Below are positions 1-7,949 of a stretch of DNA of 34,960 bases, in pieces. The position numbers and the translations under genes are program-made. Numbering within the stretch: position 1 is the stretch's first letter; each line of letters opens with the position of its first letter. This DNA is from an uncultured Clostridia bacterium. GTDB lineage: Bacteria > Bacillota > Clostridia > Christensenellales > Pumilibacteraceae. Location of the stretch: positions 1-34,960 of the forward strand of contig CAMWMF010000021.1 in the NCBI GenBank assembly GCA_947175335.1. The letters run 5' to 3'. Under the pieces are notes generated by a model. The model saw nothing but the letters and a program-made list of their open reading frames with translations. It was not told the DNA's origin and ran no database searches.

Positions 1-171
1 CATAAAATACAATATAAAGCAATAGATTTGACAAAAATTTTTTACCATTACGATTTTGCCCAAAACGCCGCAAAACCAAAACAAGCGTTTGCGGCCGATT
101 TTTACCGCACTACGATTTTAAATTCTTGATTGCACAATCACCCAAACGCCCGATAAATCATATTTAATTGT

Positions 172-1434
172 ATGAGAATTCATTTTGTGGGAATATCGGG
201 CGTGTCTATGCAGGCGCTGTCGGTGGCGGCTGCGGCGCGCGGACATATTGTTACCGGCTCGGACAATTCGCTCGGCGGGCACGATCCAAAAAACGTGGAG
301 GGCGTAGACCTTGTGGTGTACACCTGCGCCGTGCCCATGTCCAACTGCGAGCTTGTACACGCAAAGGAGCTTAAAATCCCGATGATAGAGCGCGCCACGT
401 ATCTGGGCGAGCTTGCGGCAACCTACGGCAAGGTAATAGCGATCGCCGGCTGTCACGGCAAAAGCACGACCACGGCGATGACGGGCGCGGCGTTCGGCGG
501 ACACTCGCCCACCGTGCACGTCGGCGTGGCAAACGGCTCGACCGTCGGCTCGGACAGGTTTTTCATAACCGAGGCGTGCGAGTACAAAGCCAACTTTTTG
601 CACCTTTCGCCCGACGTAGGCGTGGTGCTCAACGTGGAATACGACCACCCCGATTACTACAAAAACGAAGCGCAGCTGATTGACGCGTACAGACATTTTT
701 GTGCAAAAAGCAAAGTCGTAATAGTAAACGGCGACGACGAGGCTTGCATGTCGCTGTGTAAAAACCCGATAACGTTCGGCACCGACGAGCGCTGCGACTA
801 CCGCGCCGTAGATATAAAAAACGAAAACGGCTACCGCACGTTTAGGCTTGTCGGCAAAAAGCAAGCTTTTGTGCGGCTTTCTATCGCCGGCGAGCACAAC
901 GTATACAACGCCTTGGCATGCCTTGCCGCCGCCGACGCATGCGGCATAAAGCTTGCAGAAGCGTTGCCGAGGATAGCAAAGTTTACGGGCATACCGCGCA
1001 GGTTCGAGCGGCGCGGCATAGCGTTCGGCAAATCGGTATTCACCGACTACGCCCACCACCCCGCCGAAATCGCCGCGACGATTAACACGGCAAAGGAAAT
1101 CTTTCCGTCGGTTACAGTAGTGTTTCAACCGCACACCTATTCGCGCACGCAAAGCCTTATGGACGACTTTGCCGCCGCGTTATCCAAAGCGGACACCGTT
1201 ATACTGGCGCCCATATTCGCCGCCCGCGAAGCGCCTATAGCGGGCGTTACCTCGCACGCGCTGTGCCGCAAGATCGTGGAAATCAAAGAAAAAGCGTACT
1301 GCTTCGATACGTTCGCCGAGATTGTGGAACATACCAAAACGGTACGCGATAAAGCGGTTATATTTATGGGTGCGGGCGACATCAACACCGTCGCCGACAA
1401 ATTCATCCAAGCGGACACCGATATGCCGCAATAG
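172..1434 (+). CDS. murC: UDP-N-acetylmuramate--L-alanine ligase (MurC)
   Basis: Cytoplasmic ATP-dependent ligase that adds L-alanine to UDP-MurNAc, the first amino acid of the peptidoglycan stem peptide. The 420-residue product opens with the Rossmann-type MRIHFVGISG expected of MurC and has a Mur-ligase P-loop, GCHGKSTTT, at residues 93-101 (the usual form is GTHGKTTTT). It then shows the central-domain run FLHLSPDVGVVLNVEYDHPDYY and the C-terminal FQPHTYSRT motif. Length is slightly short for MurC (usually about 450). Mpl is a less likely alternative. ATG 172 is chosen because it aligns with the family start. No Shine-Dalgarno is visible, and the upstream promoter is unclear. The gene stands alone and converges on the small membrane-protein gene that follows. 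Confidence 0.93.
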   Translation: MRIHFVGISGVSMQALSVAAAARGHIVTGSDNSLGGHDPKNVEGVDLVVYTCAVPMSNCELVHAKELKIPMIERATYLGELAATYGKVIAIAGCHGKSTTTAMTGAAFGGHSPTVHVGVANGSTVGSDRFFITEACEYKANFLHLSPDVGVVLNVEYDHPDYYKNEAQLIDAYRHFCAKSKVVIVNGDDEACMSLCKNPITFGTDERCDYRAVDIKNENGYRTFRLVGKKQAFVRLSIAGEHNVYNALACLAAADACGIKLAEALPRIAKFTGIPRRFERRGIAFGKSVFTDYAHHPAEIAATINTAKEIFPSVTVVFQPHTYSRTQSLMDDFAAALSKADTVILAPIFAAREAPIAGVTSHALCRKIVEIKEKAYCFDTFAEIVEHTKTVRDKAVIFMGAGDINTVADKFIQADTDMPQ

Positions 1435-1446
1435 CGAAAAGCAATC

Positions 1447-1743
1447 TTATATACGCATTCCGAAATCGGTATACAGCATAAACGCCGCGACGGCAACGAT
1501 GATTGCGGCAAATATTACAGCCAATATAACGTTGCGTTTAAGCGTAAATTCGAGCCCCGCACAAAACACGGTAGCAAGTGTGAGGTACGTTCTCCAATGC
1601 CCCAGCGTAACAGCCTTGTCGCCCAAAAAGTTGATGGGCAAAGCGTTGTTGAGATAAATGACAAACATAACAATAACGGTAGCTATGCCGAACAGCCCCG
1701 TAAACACGTTTATAAACTTATTCAAAAATCTACCGACTATCAT
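1447..1743 (-). CDS. small membrane protein of unknown function
   Basis: A 98-residue protein with three predicted hydrophobic segments, at about residues 13-32, 48-65 and 72-92. I recognise no family. The start is well supported by an AAGGAG ribosome site before the ATG and by a strong upstream promoter (TTGACA, 17 bp, TATACT). It ends 13 bp from murC in a tail-to-tail arrangement and has no operon partner on its strand. Its short loops and lack of catalytic motifs give no functional hint. Confidence 0.75.
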   Translation of the reverse strand: MIVGRFLNKFINVFTGLFGIATVIVMFVIYLNNALPINFLGDKAVTLGHWRTYLTLATVFCAGLEFTLKRNVILAVIFAAIIVAVAAFMLYTDFGMRI

Positions 1744-1772
1744 AGCGTTTTCTCCTTTCTATCATAGTATAA

Positions 1773-1801
1773 AGTATATAATGCAAAAATAATTTTGTCA
1801 A
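1773..1801 (-). promoter_or_regulatory. sigma-A promoter of the 98-residue membrane protein
   Basis: On the minus strand, TTGACA (1801-1796) and TATACT (1778-1773) are separated by exactly 17 bp. Transcription should start near 1766, giving a leader of about 22 nt that contains the AAGGAG site. Confidence 0.8.
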
Positions 1802-1849
1802 CGCCGAATACGCGCATACGGCAAGTTTTAATGCAATTCTAATCTGCCT

Positions 1850-2353
1850 TTAATCTTCGTCCCGCTTTTTTCGCCGCGCCTTGAAAAATTGTTGTATGGG
1901 CTGTAAGCATTCGGCTTCCAGCACGCCGCCTACTATTTCCGCGCGGTGATTGAGCTTTTCGTTTTGCGCGACGTTGAGCGCCGTGCCGCACGCGCCGAAG
2001 CGCAAATCGTACGCGCCGAATACAACCTTTTTTATGCGCGAATACACAACCGCGCCCGCACACATTACGCACGGCTCCAATGTCACGTAAAGCTCGCAGT
2101 CGGACAGGTTCCACCTGCCCAAACGCTTAGCCGCGTCGCGTATAGCCACCACCTCGGCATGCGCCGTCGGGTCGTTGTCGGTGTTGCGCCCGTTCACGCC
2201 CGTGCCTATCACCTCGTCGCCCAAAACGACAATGGCGGCGACGGGCACTTCCTCTGTCGGACAGGTTTTAAGTACGTCCAACGCGACGCGCATATACTTC
2301 ATGTCGCGCTCGGTATATTCCCGTGCCGTATTCTCATTGGTTTGTTCACACAT
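1850..2353 (-). CDS. tadA: tRNA-specific adenosine deaminase (TadA)
   Basis: Zinc-dependent deaminase that converts A34 to inosine in the tRNA-Arg(ACG) anticodon. The 167-residue protein has the cytidine-deaminase-fold signature: HAE (about residues 65-67, zinc His plus catalytic Glu) and PCVMC (about 95-99, two zinc Cys). The C-terminus is rich in Lys and Arg, as in TadA. The start lies one base after the stop of the upstream M14 peptidase gene, and the ribosome site GGAGAA is formed by the last codons of that gene, which implies co-expression. Other members of the deaminase superfamily are less likely given length and motif spacing. Confidence 0.93.
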   Translation of the reverse strand: MCEQTNENTAREYTERDMKYMRVALDVLKTCPTEEVPVAAIVVLGDEVIGTGVNGRNTDNDPTAHAEVVAIRDAAKRLGRWNLSDCELYVTLEPCVMCAGAVVYSRIKKVVFGAYDLRFGACGTALNVAQNEKLNHRAEIVGGVLEAECLQPIQQFFKARRKKRDED

Positions 2354-2354
2354 A

Positions 2355-3164
2355 TTATTCTCCGTACAAATAATCTAAAATGAACGTCGGCAAATCGGCG
2401 TTTGCCGTAATATCGTCCTCGTAATCGGACGGACCGAACGGATGATTGCCGCGCTTGATAAGCTCTATCGTCACTGCGGGAATGCCCAGCTTTTGTACGC
2501 AAAAGTCCTTGTACCCGCCCGCCGAATCGAGCTCGCCGTCCACCTTTTTTACGCCTATATGCTTTGCAACAGCCGCGGCAAACGCGTTGTCTCTTTGCCG
2601 CCGCGCTTGGGCCTGAAAGAACTGCCAGTACAGCTCCCCACCCATACAGTGATAACTCACCGTAGCGGCGGGCATTACGGACAAGGTGAATTCGGCAAGC
2701 GCTTTGGTTTCTGGCGCGGAATGCGGATATTCGCCTACGTAACCGTGCGCGGCGGGCGATAGTTTAGACTGCTGTGCGCCCGTGCCGAAGTTAGCGTCGA
2801 AGTTGCAGTTAAGATCCACGCCGTCGGCGTTCGCCTTCCAAGACTTGCGCATATGCGCATTTGTGCGCAAAAACTCATGACCGAATGTATTGCCGCTTTC
2901 AAAGAACGCCGCGCCGTCGGGATTGACCAGCGGGATAAAGTACACCCCTCCTCGCCCATAACGGAAATCATGCAGCTGCCGCAACACCACAAGCGCCGTG
3001 TAACACTCCCGTGCGTGAATAGCCGCTGTAATGATTAATTGTTTACCGCCGTACTCGCCGCGGTGCGCGCACCAAATGTCGTTGCCGCAAACGCTTTTGC
3101 CGATAGATGTCACATCCGCGCCGCTTTGCTTTAACTCCGTTTCAACAGTTTGTATAATATCCAT
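2355..3164 (-). CDS. M14-family zinc carboxypeptidase
   Basis: A 269-residue metallocarboxypeptidase of the M14 fold. Visible landmarks are HARE (H50, E53, zinc ligands), VNPDG (80-84), GVDLNCNF (115-122), H172 as the third zinc ligand in SYHCMGG, and a late VTIEL supplying the catalytic Glu. Bacterial relatives trim peptidoglycan peptides or exogenous peptides. There is no signal peptide, so a cytoplasmic role, perhaps in muropeptide recycling, is inferred. The Asn-Arg pair that usually binds the substrate carboxylate is Asn-Cys here (C120), suggesting altered specificity. No clear Shine-Dalgarno precedes the ATG. The gene lies in the walJ-to-tadA run, 58 bp after rlmH, and couples into tadA. 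Confidence 0.85.
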   Translation of the reverse strand: MDIIQTVETELKQSGADVTSIGKSVCGNDIWCAHRGEYGGKQLIITAAIHARECYTALVVLRQLHDFRYGRGGVYFIPLVNPDGAAFFESGNTFGHEFLRTNAHMRKSWKANADGVDLNCNFDANFGTGAQQSKLSPAAHGYVGEYPHSAPETKALAEFTLSVMPAATVSYHCMGGELYWQFFQAQARRQRDNAFAAAVAKHIGVKKVDGELDSAGGYKDFCVQKLGIPAVTIELIKRGNHPFGPSDYEDDITANADLPTFILDYLYGE

Positions 3165-3191
3165 AGTATATATAGTATATGAACGGGCGCT

Positions 3192-3224
3192 AATTCCGAA
3201 TTCATAATTCCGAATTCCGAATTA
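3192..3224. repeat. AATTCCGAATT-type intergenic repeat abutting the rlmH stop
   Basis: About 33 bp of near-tandem AATTCCG units on the plus strand. Read on the minus strand it begins with the rlmH stop codon itself, as TAATTCGGAATT. Close copies occur at 8040-8073, 21555-21587 and 33911-33943, with degenerate ones at 7947-7979, 23270-23299 and 32427-32435. Confidence 0.8.
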
Positions 3225-3659
3225 CTTATGGTACGGCACACCCTTGATTATAGTGGACGCGCGGTACAGCTGTTCGTACAATAACAGCCGCGCCAGCTGG
3301 TGGGTATAAGTCACCCGTCCGAACGATATTCGCCGCCTGGCAGCCGAGCGCACGCGCTCGTCCACGCCCTCGGCGCCGCCTATAACAAAAACTATTTCGT
3401 CGCGGCGTTCGTGCTCCTTTTTGAGCATATCGGCAAACTCCACGGAATCGGGCTGTTCGCCGTTAATGTCCATAAGTACAAAGACATCGCCCGCGCGCTT
3501 CAAAATCTCGTCGCATTCCTTTTTATTCGTCGGCTGTTCGGGGATTTCGCAAAGCGCAATTTCGTAGCTTGATTTAAGGCGTTTAAGGTATTCGGCGCAG
3601 CCGTCGCGGCAAAACGCATTACTCAGCTTGCCTACGCACACTATCTTTATCTTTTTCAA
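3222..3659 (-). CDS. rlmH: 23S rRNA pseudouridine-1915 N3-methyltransferase (RlmH)
   Basis: SPOUT-class methyltransferase that modifies pseudouridine 1915 in helix 69 of 23S rRNA on assembled 70S ribosomes. The 145-residue form starts KKIKIVCVGKL. It has the SAM-binding FVIGGAEGVDE loop and ends with the family hallmark THQLARLLLYEQLYRA plus a terminal PYHK. The chosen start is a TTG whose TTGA overlaps the TGA stop of the upstream CPBP gene by 4 nt, with GGGG about 9 nt before it. An ATG five codons upstream (3674) is possible but gives an atypical N-terminus. RlmH is usually about 155-160 residues, so this one is slightly short. Confidence 0.93.
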   Translation of the reverse strand: MKKIKIVCVGKLSNAFCRDGCAEYLKRLKSSYEIALCEIPEQPTNKKECDEILKRAGDVFVLMDINGEQPDSVEFADMLKKEHERRDEIVFVIGGAEGVDERVRSAARRRISFGRVTYTHQLARLLLYEQLYRASTIIKGVPYHK

Positions 3660-4750
3660 TATAAAAATCCCCACACATATGTGAATACCGTCGTAAGCAG
3701 CGTAACCACGCCCAGCGCGATAAACATTGCAAGGTCGCGCAGCGTCGGCTTGTATTTGGTTTCGGCGTAATCCTTGCCGTAAACCTCGCGCTCCATTTCC
3801 AAGTCCTTCACCTTTTCGGCGTCGAACTCGCCGAGCATGACGACGCGCTTGTTTGTCGCGTCAAACGCGCAGTCTTTTAGCGCCTCTCTCTTTTTCTTGA
3901 TTATCTGCCTGTCCCGAATGTACAGCATAAGCAAGACCATAGCCGTGCCAAACGCCGCCACCGCCAAAAACACAAGCATAAGCGCCCACACGGGCATACT
4001 GCCGATAATAGCGTAAAACCCGCCGCCGAACGCCCATTTATAGTTATCTGCGTAGTCGACGAACACACTCAAAAAATTGTTGGTAAAGTGCATCAGCATT
4101 GCGGGATACAGGCTTTTGGTGTTAAGCGTAAGGTATGCGGCAAGCGCGCCGAACAGCGCGGTGTAAAACACTTGACGTATATTTTGGTGGAACAGCCCGA
4201 ACACTATGCCGCACAGCACAATGCACCCCCACCGACTAAACGAATTTTTAGCAGTGGACAGCAGCCCGCCGCGCATGGCAAATTCCTCGCAAACTGCGGG
4301 CAGGATTGCGGTAAGCAATACGTCGACGACAAAGAACCCGAACACAAAGCTATCGGGCATATTGTCCGCCGATTTAGCCACGGTATAGCCTGTCAGTTTA
4401 AGCAGCGCCGTCCACACGGACGACACCCCCACCGTCATAAAGTACACGGAAAGACCGAGCGGTATGGCGAGCAAAAAGTACGGCTTAAACTTGCCGACAG
4501 AGCTGTATTCGAGTGTTTGTTTGACGGTGCGTTTGCCGTAAAACTTGTATATGCAAAATGGCACCGCCAAAAAGAATATGAGCTGTGAGCATAACGAAAA
4601 CAACGCGGACCCGCCGAGCGACTGACCGTACGTTGCGGACGGAAGCGCGGCAAAGTACACGATAAGGCGCATAAGTATAAGCCCGCCCACACACGAAGCG
4701 AGGGCGTAACCGACTGCCTTATAATCGCGTTTCAACCACAACGGCAACAT
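3656..4750 (-). CDS. CPBP-family intramembrane protease (first of a tandem pair)
   Basis: A 364-residue polytopic membrane protein with the CPBP (CAAX protease/bacteriocin-processing; Rce1-like) signature: EEFAMRGG (EExxxR), FGLFHQN (FxxxH) and LMHFTNN (HxxxN). These carry the catalytic Glu and His residues within the membrane. About eight hydrophobic segments are visible, followed by a charged cytoplasmic stretch (about residues 280-340) and one C-terminal TM segment. Substrates cannot be read from sequence. Bacterial members process or protect against small peptides, or cleave membrane regulators. It lies 4 bp after a related CPBP gene and overlaps rlmH by 4 nt. Confidence 0.88.
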   Translation of the reverse strand: MLPLWLKRDYKAVGYALASCVGGLILMRLIVYFAALPSATYGQSLGGSALFSLCSQLIFFLAVPFCIYKFYGKRTVKQTLEYSSVGKFKPYFLLAIPLGLSVYFMTVGVSSVWTALLKLTGYTVAKSADNMPDSFVFGFFVVDVLLTAILPAVCEEFAMRGGLLSTAKNSFSRWGCIVLCGIVFGLFHQNIRQVFYTALFGALAAYLTLNTKSLYPAMLMHFTNNFLSVFVDYADNYKWAFGGGFYAIIGSMPVWALMLVFLAVAAFGTAMVLLMLYIRDRQIIKKKREALKDCAFDATNKRVVMLGEFDAEKVKDLEMEREVYGKDYAETKYKPTLRDLAMFIALGVVTLLTTVFTYVWGFLY

Positions 4751-4754
4751 ACCT

Positions 4755-5774
4755 TTACCCCGCTATCATCGTAATAAGATTTATAACAAACAGCACACCG
4801 CTTATACCCAAAGCGATAAAGTACCGCATAGTGCCGTCTTTTTTGCGCGCGTCGGCAAGCGCGACCGTCTGAGGCGTAACCTTTTGCTCGTCGCTCTCGC
4901 CCGCCTCGGCTTGGGCGTTTTGCTTGCCGTAGCCGAACCGCACGAGCGCGAACAGAACAGCCCCGCCCGCTACCAATAGCGCAAGCGTAATAAACGCCGC
5001 CGCAACGAGATTGGCAACAAGCCACCCTTCACAGCCGCCTATTACGCCTACAAGCGGCTCGAACTGTATGGCAAGCGCCGCGGCGTTGGCGGTTGCGTGT
5101 AGCAATACGCACGGCAACAGCCTGCGCGTTTTATTCATGATTACTGCGGACAGCGCGCCCAGCGAAAATTGGAACACGACCTGTATCGGACTCATATGCA
5201 TAAGCATAAAAGCGAGGGCGCACAAAAGTACGGCTTTTACTGCCCCGCCGTTTTTCCTAAGCCCGTTAAACAGCACGCCGCGGTATATCGTTTCCTCGAA
5301 CACGGGCGCCATAAACACCGAAGCAATAACTATCATCACCACCGACGACGGCGTACTAAGGTCTATATTGCCGGCTGTCGGCGAAATATGCAAGGCGTAA
5401 GTAGTAAAATACCCGTACCACAGCGTGGGTAAATACATACCGCAAAGCAGCACTATTGCCCCGACGACGGGTATAATAAAGTCTCTGTAATCTACCTTTT
5501 TGTCCGGCTTGCACGCGAGCGCACAGTCAAACCGATATTTATTAACCTTGCAAAACAGCAAAATAAACAGCGCGTTGGCGGCTTGAATGAATATCATAAA
5601 CGCCGTCAAAAAGTCGCCGTTTGTCGCGATATCGGGAAAGCTTTTGGACAGCAACGTGGCAACCACGCCCACAAGCGCTTGGCAAATGAGCGTAACCACT
5701 ATCGCGCCGAGATAGAATGAACACGCGCCGCAATAATCGAATTTTTTTATTTTATCGCTGCTTGTTTTCAACAT
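4755..5774 (-). CDS. CPBP-family intramembrane protease (second of a tandem pair)
   Basis: A 339-residue multi-pass protein with the CPBP motifs FEETIYRG (EExxxR), FMLMHMS (FxxxH) and VLLHATAN (HxxxN). It has a charged loop of about 40 residues (AQAEAGESDEQK region) before the last TM segment. That architecture matches its downstream neighbour, so the two probably arose by duplication and then diverged. The ATG overlaps the 3' end of the walJ-like gene by 7 nt, which suggests translational coupling. In Bacillus the genes between walJ and rlmH encode an HtrA protease; here two intramembrane proteases occupy that place. Confidence 0.88.
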   Translation of the reverse strand: MLKTSSDKIKKFDYCGACSFYLGAIVVTLICQALVGVVATLLSKSFPDIATNGDFLTAFMIFIQAANALFILLFCKVNKYRFDCALACKPDKKVDYRDFIIPVVGAIVLLCGMYLPTLWYGYFTTYALHISPTAGNIDLSTPSSVVMIVIASVFMAPVFEETIYRGVLFNGLRKNGGAVKAVLLCALAFMLMHMSPIQVVFQFSLGALSAVIMNKTRRLLPCVLLHATANAAALAIQFEPLVGVIGGCEGWLVANLVAAAFITLALLVAGGAVLFALVRFGYGKQNAQAEAGESDEQKVTPQTVALADARKKDGTMRYFIALGISGVLFVINLITMIAG

Positions 5775-6538
5775 ACTTCGTACAGTCCCGACATAGCGTC
5801 CTGTTTGGCGGCGGTAACGCGAAAATCGCTTACTCCCGCGTCGGCAATCGAACCCATCACGGTTTTGACCGCAAGCTCGGGATCGTTGTTTTCCTCGGAC
5901 AAATGCGCGAGGATAAACCGCTTTACGCCGTTACCGGCTAGGTATGCGCACGCCGACGCGCAATCGACGTTGGACAAATGTCCGTTGTCGGAAAGTATTC
6001 GCCTTTTAAGCGGCGCCGAGTAGCGCGGATTGGCTTTAAGCATTTCCACGTCGTGATTGCTTTCCAGCATTACGATACCGCATGCGGAAAGCGCGTTAAG
6101 CTGACTCATACTTACGGTGCCTATATCGGTGACTACGGCAACAGAATGTGTGCCGTCGGATACAACGTACCCAAAGCACGGCACGTCGTGGCTTACCGGC
6201 AGCGCGGTAACGTACATTCCGCCCACGCGAAAGTTGCGCGGCGCGACGAGCGGCGTTATATCCTCTGCCTGTGCCACTGCGCCAATCACTTCCTTTTGGC
6301 AAATGACCTTAGCGCCGCCGTGTTTTTTGCAAAATATTTTAAGCCCGCCTATGTGGTCGGAATGCGAATGCGTAACGAGTATACGCACGTTGTCGGGGTT
6401 TACGCCCAACACGCCCAAGCACTTTTCGGCGCGCGTTGCCGAAATGCCCAAATCTATAAGTATGTCGGTCGTGCCGTCGGAAACGTAACAGCAATTACCC
6501 TTCGAACCCGAGGCAATAACGCAAAATTGTAAGCTCAT
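5768..6538 (-). CDS. walJ: WalJ/YycJ-type MBL-fold metallo-hydrolase
   Basis: A 256-residue metallo-beta-lactamase-fold protein. It opens MSLQFCVIASGSKGN, typical of WalJ/YycJ, and has the metal site THSHSDHIGG at about residues 55-64 and further His ligands near SHD and HLS. WalJ proteins are nuclease-like enzymes linked to cell-wall and replication control; the reaction is not established. It heads the minus-strand run leading to rlmH, an arrangement seen around walRKHIJ-rlmH in Bacillus. The walRK two-component genes are not in this window. No Shine-Dalgarno precedes the ATG. A promoter ends 6 nt upstream, so a leaderless mRNA is predicted. Confidence 0.88.
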   Translation of the reverse strand: MSLQFCVIASGSKGNCCYVSDGTTDILIDLGISATRAEKCLGVLGVNPDNVRILVTHSHSDHIGGLKIFCKKHGGAKVICQKEVIGAVAQAEDITPLVAPRNFRVGGMYVTALPVSHDVPCFGYVVSDGTHSVAVVTDIGTVSMSQLNALSACGIVMLESNHDVEMLKANPRYSAPLKRRILSDNGHLSNVDCASACAYLAGNGVKRFILAHLSEENNDPELAVKTVMGSIADAGVSDFRVTAAKQDAMSGLYEVC

Positions 6539-6544
6539 ACAAAG

Positions 6545-6573
6545 ATTATAACTTAAAATACCACCAAATGCAA
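6545..6573 (-). promoter_or_regulatory. leaderless promoter of the walJ-like gene
   Basis: Minus strand: TTGCAT (6573-6568), a 17-bp spacer, and TATAAT (6550-6545). Only 6 nt (CTTTGT) separate the -10 box from the ATG at 6538, which places the expected transcription start on the A of the ATG. No Shine-Dalgarno is present. Confidence 0.75.
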
Positions 6574-6583
6574 GCGAATTCTG

Positions 6584-6612
6584 TTGTGTTTGGCGGCAGG
6601 TTATGATACAAT
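6584..6612 (+). promoter_or_regulatory. leaderless extended -10 promoter of the fumarase genes
   Basis: TTGTGT (6584-6589), a 17-bp spacer, then TGA-TACAAT with the -10 box at 6607-6612 and an extended -10 TG. Six nt later lies the ATG at 6619, where transcription should begin. The divergent walJ promoter has its -35 box only about 10 bp away. Confidence 0.7.
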
Positions 6613-6618
6613 ATGAAT

Positions 6619-7440
6619 ATGAAACAAGTTGACGCCGCCGTTGTTCAAAGGGAGCTATGTAAGCTCATAACGGACTGCCTTATCACACCCGACAAGGCGG
6701 TTACCAAGGCGTTGACACAAATAAACACCGACAGCGAGGTCGAGCGCACCGCCGCCGCGCTGATTGTGGAAAACAATATAATAGCCGAACGGCAACGGCT
6801 GTACTGCTGTCAGGACACCGGGCAAGCGCTGTTTTTTGTAAAGCTGGGCGACGAAGTTATCTGCAAAGGACTTAACGAAGCGATTAACAATGCGGTAAAG
6901 GACGCGTACAAAAATGCACGCAAGTCGGTCGCCGACCCGCTCACGCGAAAGAACACAAACGACAACACCCCCGCTATAATAGAATATACACTTACCGACG
7001 GCGACACTCTCGAAATAACGTTTTTGGCGAAGGGCGCGGGCAGCGAAAACATGTCCCGATTGTATATGCTCATCCCCGCCGACGGCGAAAAAGGCATTGT
7101 TAACGCAGTAGTGGACGCGGTGGAAAAAGGCGGCAAAAATGCATGTCCTCCGCTTATTATAGGCGTAGGCATAGGCGGCGTTACCGAAACGGCGTGCAGC
7201 TTAAGCAAGCGTGCCCTACTCCGCCCCATAGGACAAAACAGCGAACGCGCGGACGTAGCCGAACTTGAAAAAGAAATTTTGAAAAAGGTAAACGCACTGG
7301 GCATAGGCGTGGCGGCGCTTGGCGGAAAGCTTACCGCGCTCGCCGTCAATATAGAAACGGCGCCCACGCATATAGGTATGTTGCCCGTTGCCGTCAACCT
7401 GCAATGCCACAGTCTGCGGCACGGGAGCGTGAAATTTTGA
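6619..7440 (+). CDS. fumarate hydratase class I, alpha subunit
   Basis: N-terminal half of an oxygen-sensitive [4Fe-4S] fumarase, interconverting fumarate and malate. The protein (273 residues from ATG 6619) has CCQDTGQALFFVK (cluster Cys), GSENMSRL, ACPPLIIGVGIGG (cluster Cys) and the C-terminal LPVAVNLQCHSLRH (third Cys). I choose ATG 6619 (MKQVD) rather than ATG 6613 because the -10 box lies 6612 and upstream, so a transcript would start at about 6619. The beta subunit overlaps by 4 nt. Tartrate dehydratase TtdA is the main alternative, because the two families are hard to separate by eye. Confidence 0.9.
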   Translation: MKQVDAAVVQRELCKLITDCLITPDKAVTKALTQINTDSEVERTAAALIVENNIIAERQRLYCCQDTGQALFFVKLGDEVICKGLNEAINNAVKDAYKNARKSVADPLTRKNTNDNTPAIIEYTLTDGDTLEITFLAKGAGSENMSRLYMLIPADGEKGIVNAVVDAVEKGGKNACPPLIIGVGIGGVTETACSLSKRALLRPIGQNSERADVAELEKEILKKVNALGIGVAALGGKLTALAVNIETAPTHIGMLPVAVNLQCHSLRHGSVKF

Positions 7441-7949
7441 ACATTGTAAACGCAAAAAAATTACGCCTTCCCGCCGATAATGCGCATATAAAAGATTTAA
7501 GTGCGGGTGAAATCGTACTGCTAAGCGGTACGCTGTACACCGCCCGCGACCAAGCGCACAAACGACTTGCGGCGGCAATAAACGACGGCAAGGAACTGCC
7601 CTTCCCGCTCGGTGGCGCGGCAATATATTACTGCGGCCCCACGCCCGCCGCCGAGGGACAAATTATCGGCAGCTGCGGCCCTACCACAAGCGCACGCATG
7701 GACGCATACACGCCGCTGCTACTCGCGGGCGGACTTAAAGTTATGATAGGCAAAGGCGTAAGAAGCGACGCTGTTACGCAAGCTATAAAGGAGCACGGCG
7801 CGGTGTATTTCAGCGCCATAGGCGGCGCGGCGGCGCTGTACCAAAGCACGGTAAGGAAGTGCGAGCTTATAGCCTATCCCGACCTCGGTTGCGAAGCGGT
7901 GTACAAGCTTACCGTCGAAGACTTCCCCGCAGTTGTGACGATAGTTTAA
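7437..7949 (+). CDS. fumarate hydratase class I, beta subunit
   Basis: C-terminal half of the class I fumarase, supplying part of the substrate site. The 170-residue product begins MNIVNAKKLRLP and contains the family hallmark YYCGPTPA, then GSCGPTTSARMD and AIGGAAAL. It starts at TTG 7437, whose TTGA overlaps the alpha-subunit stop by 4 nt, with a GGGAG ribosome site about 10 nt upstream. An in-frame ATG at 7404 inside the alpha gene would add 11 atypical residues. The TAA stop is the first triplet of a degenerate TAATTCGG repeat. TtdB is the alternative family. Confidence 0.9.
   Translation: MNIVNAKKLRLPADNAHIKDLSAGEIVLLSGTLYTARDQAHKRLAAAINDGKELPFPLGGAAIYYCGPTPAAEGQIIGSCGPTTSARMDAYTPLLLAGGLKVMIGKGVRSDAVTQAIKEHGAVYFSAIGGAAALYQSTVRKCELIAYPDLGCEAVYKLTVEDFPAVVTIV

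Noticed and set aside
28-57. TTGACA at 28-33 as a murC promoter
   Set aside because: No -10-like hexamer lies at 16-18 bp, and the distance to murC is over 100 bp. I left the murC promoter unassigned.
118-1152. A 344-codon open frame antisense to murC
   Set aside because: It overlaps a clear MurC gene entirely, and its translation has the composition of a shadow frame.
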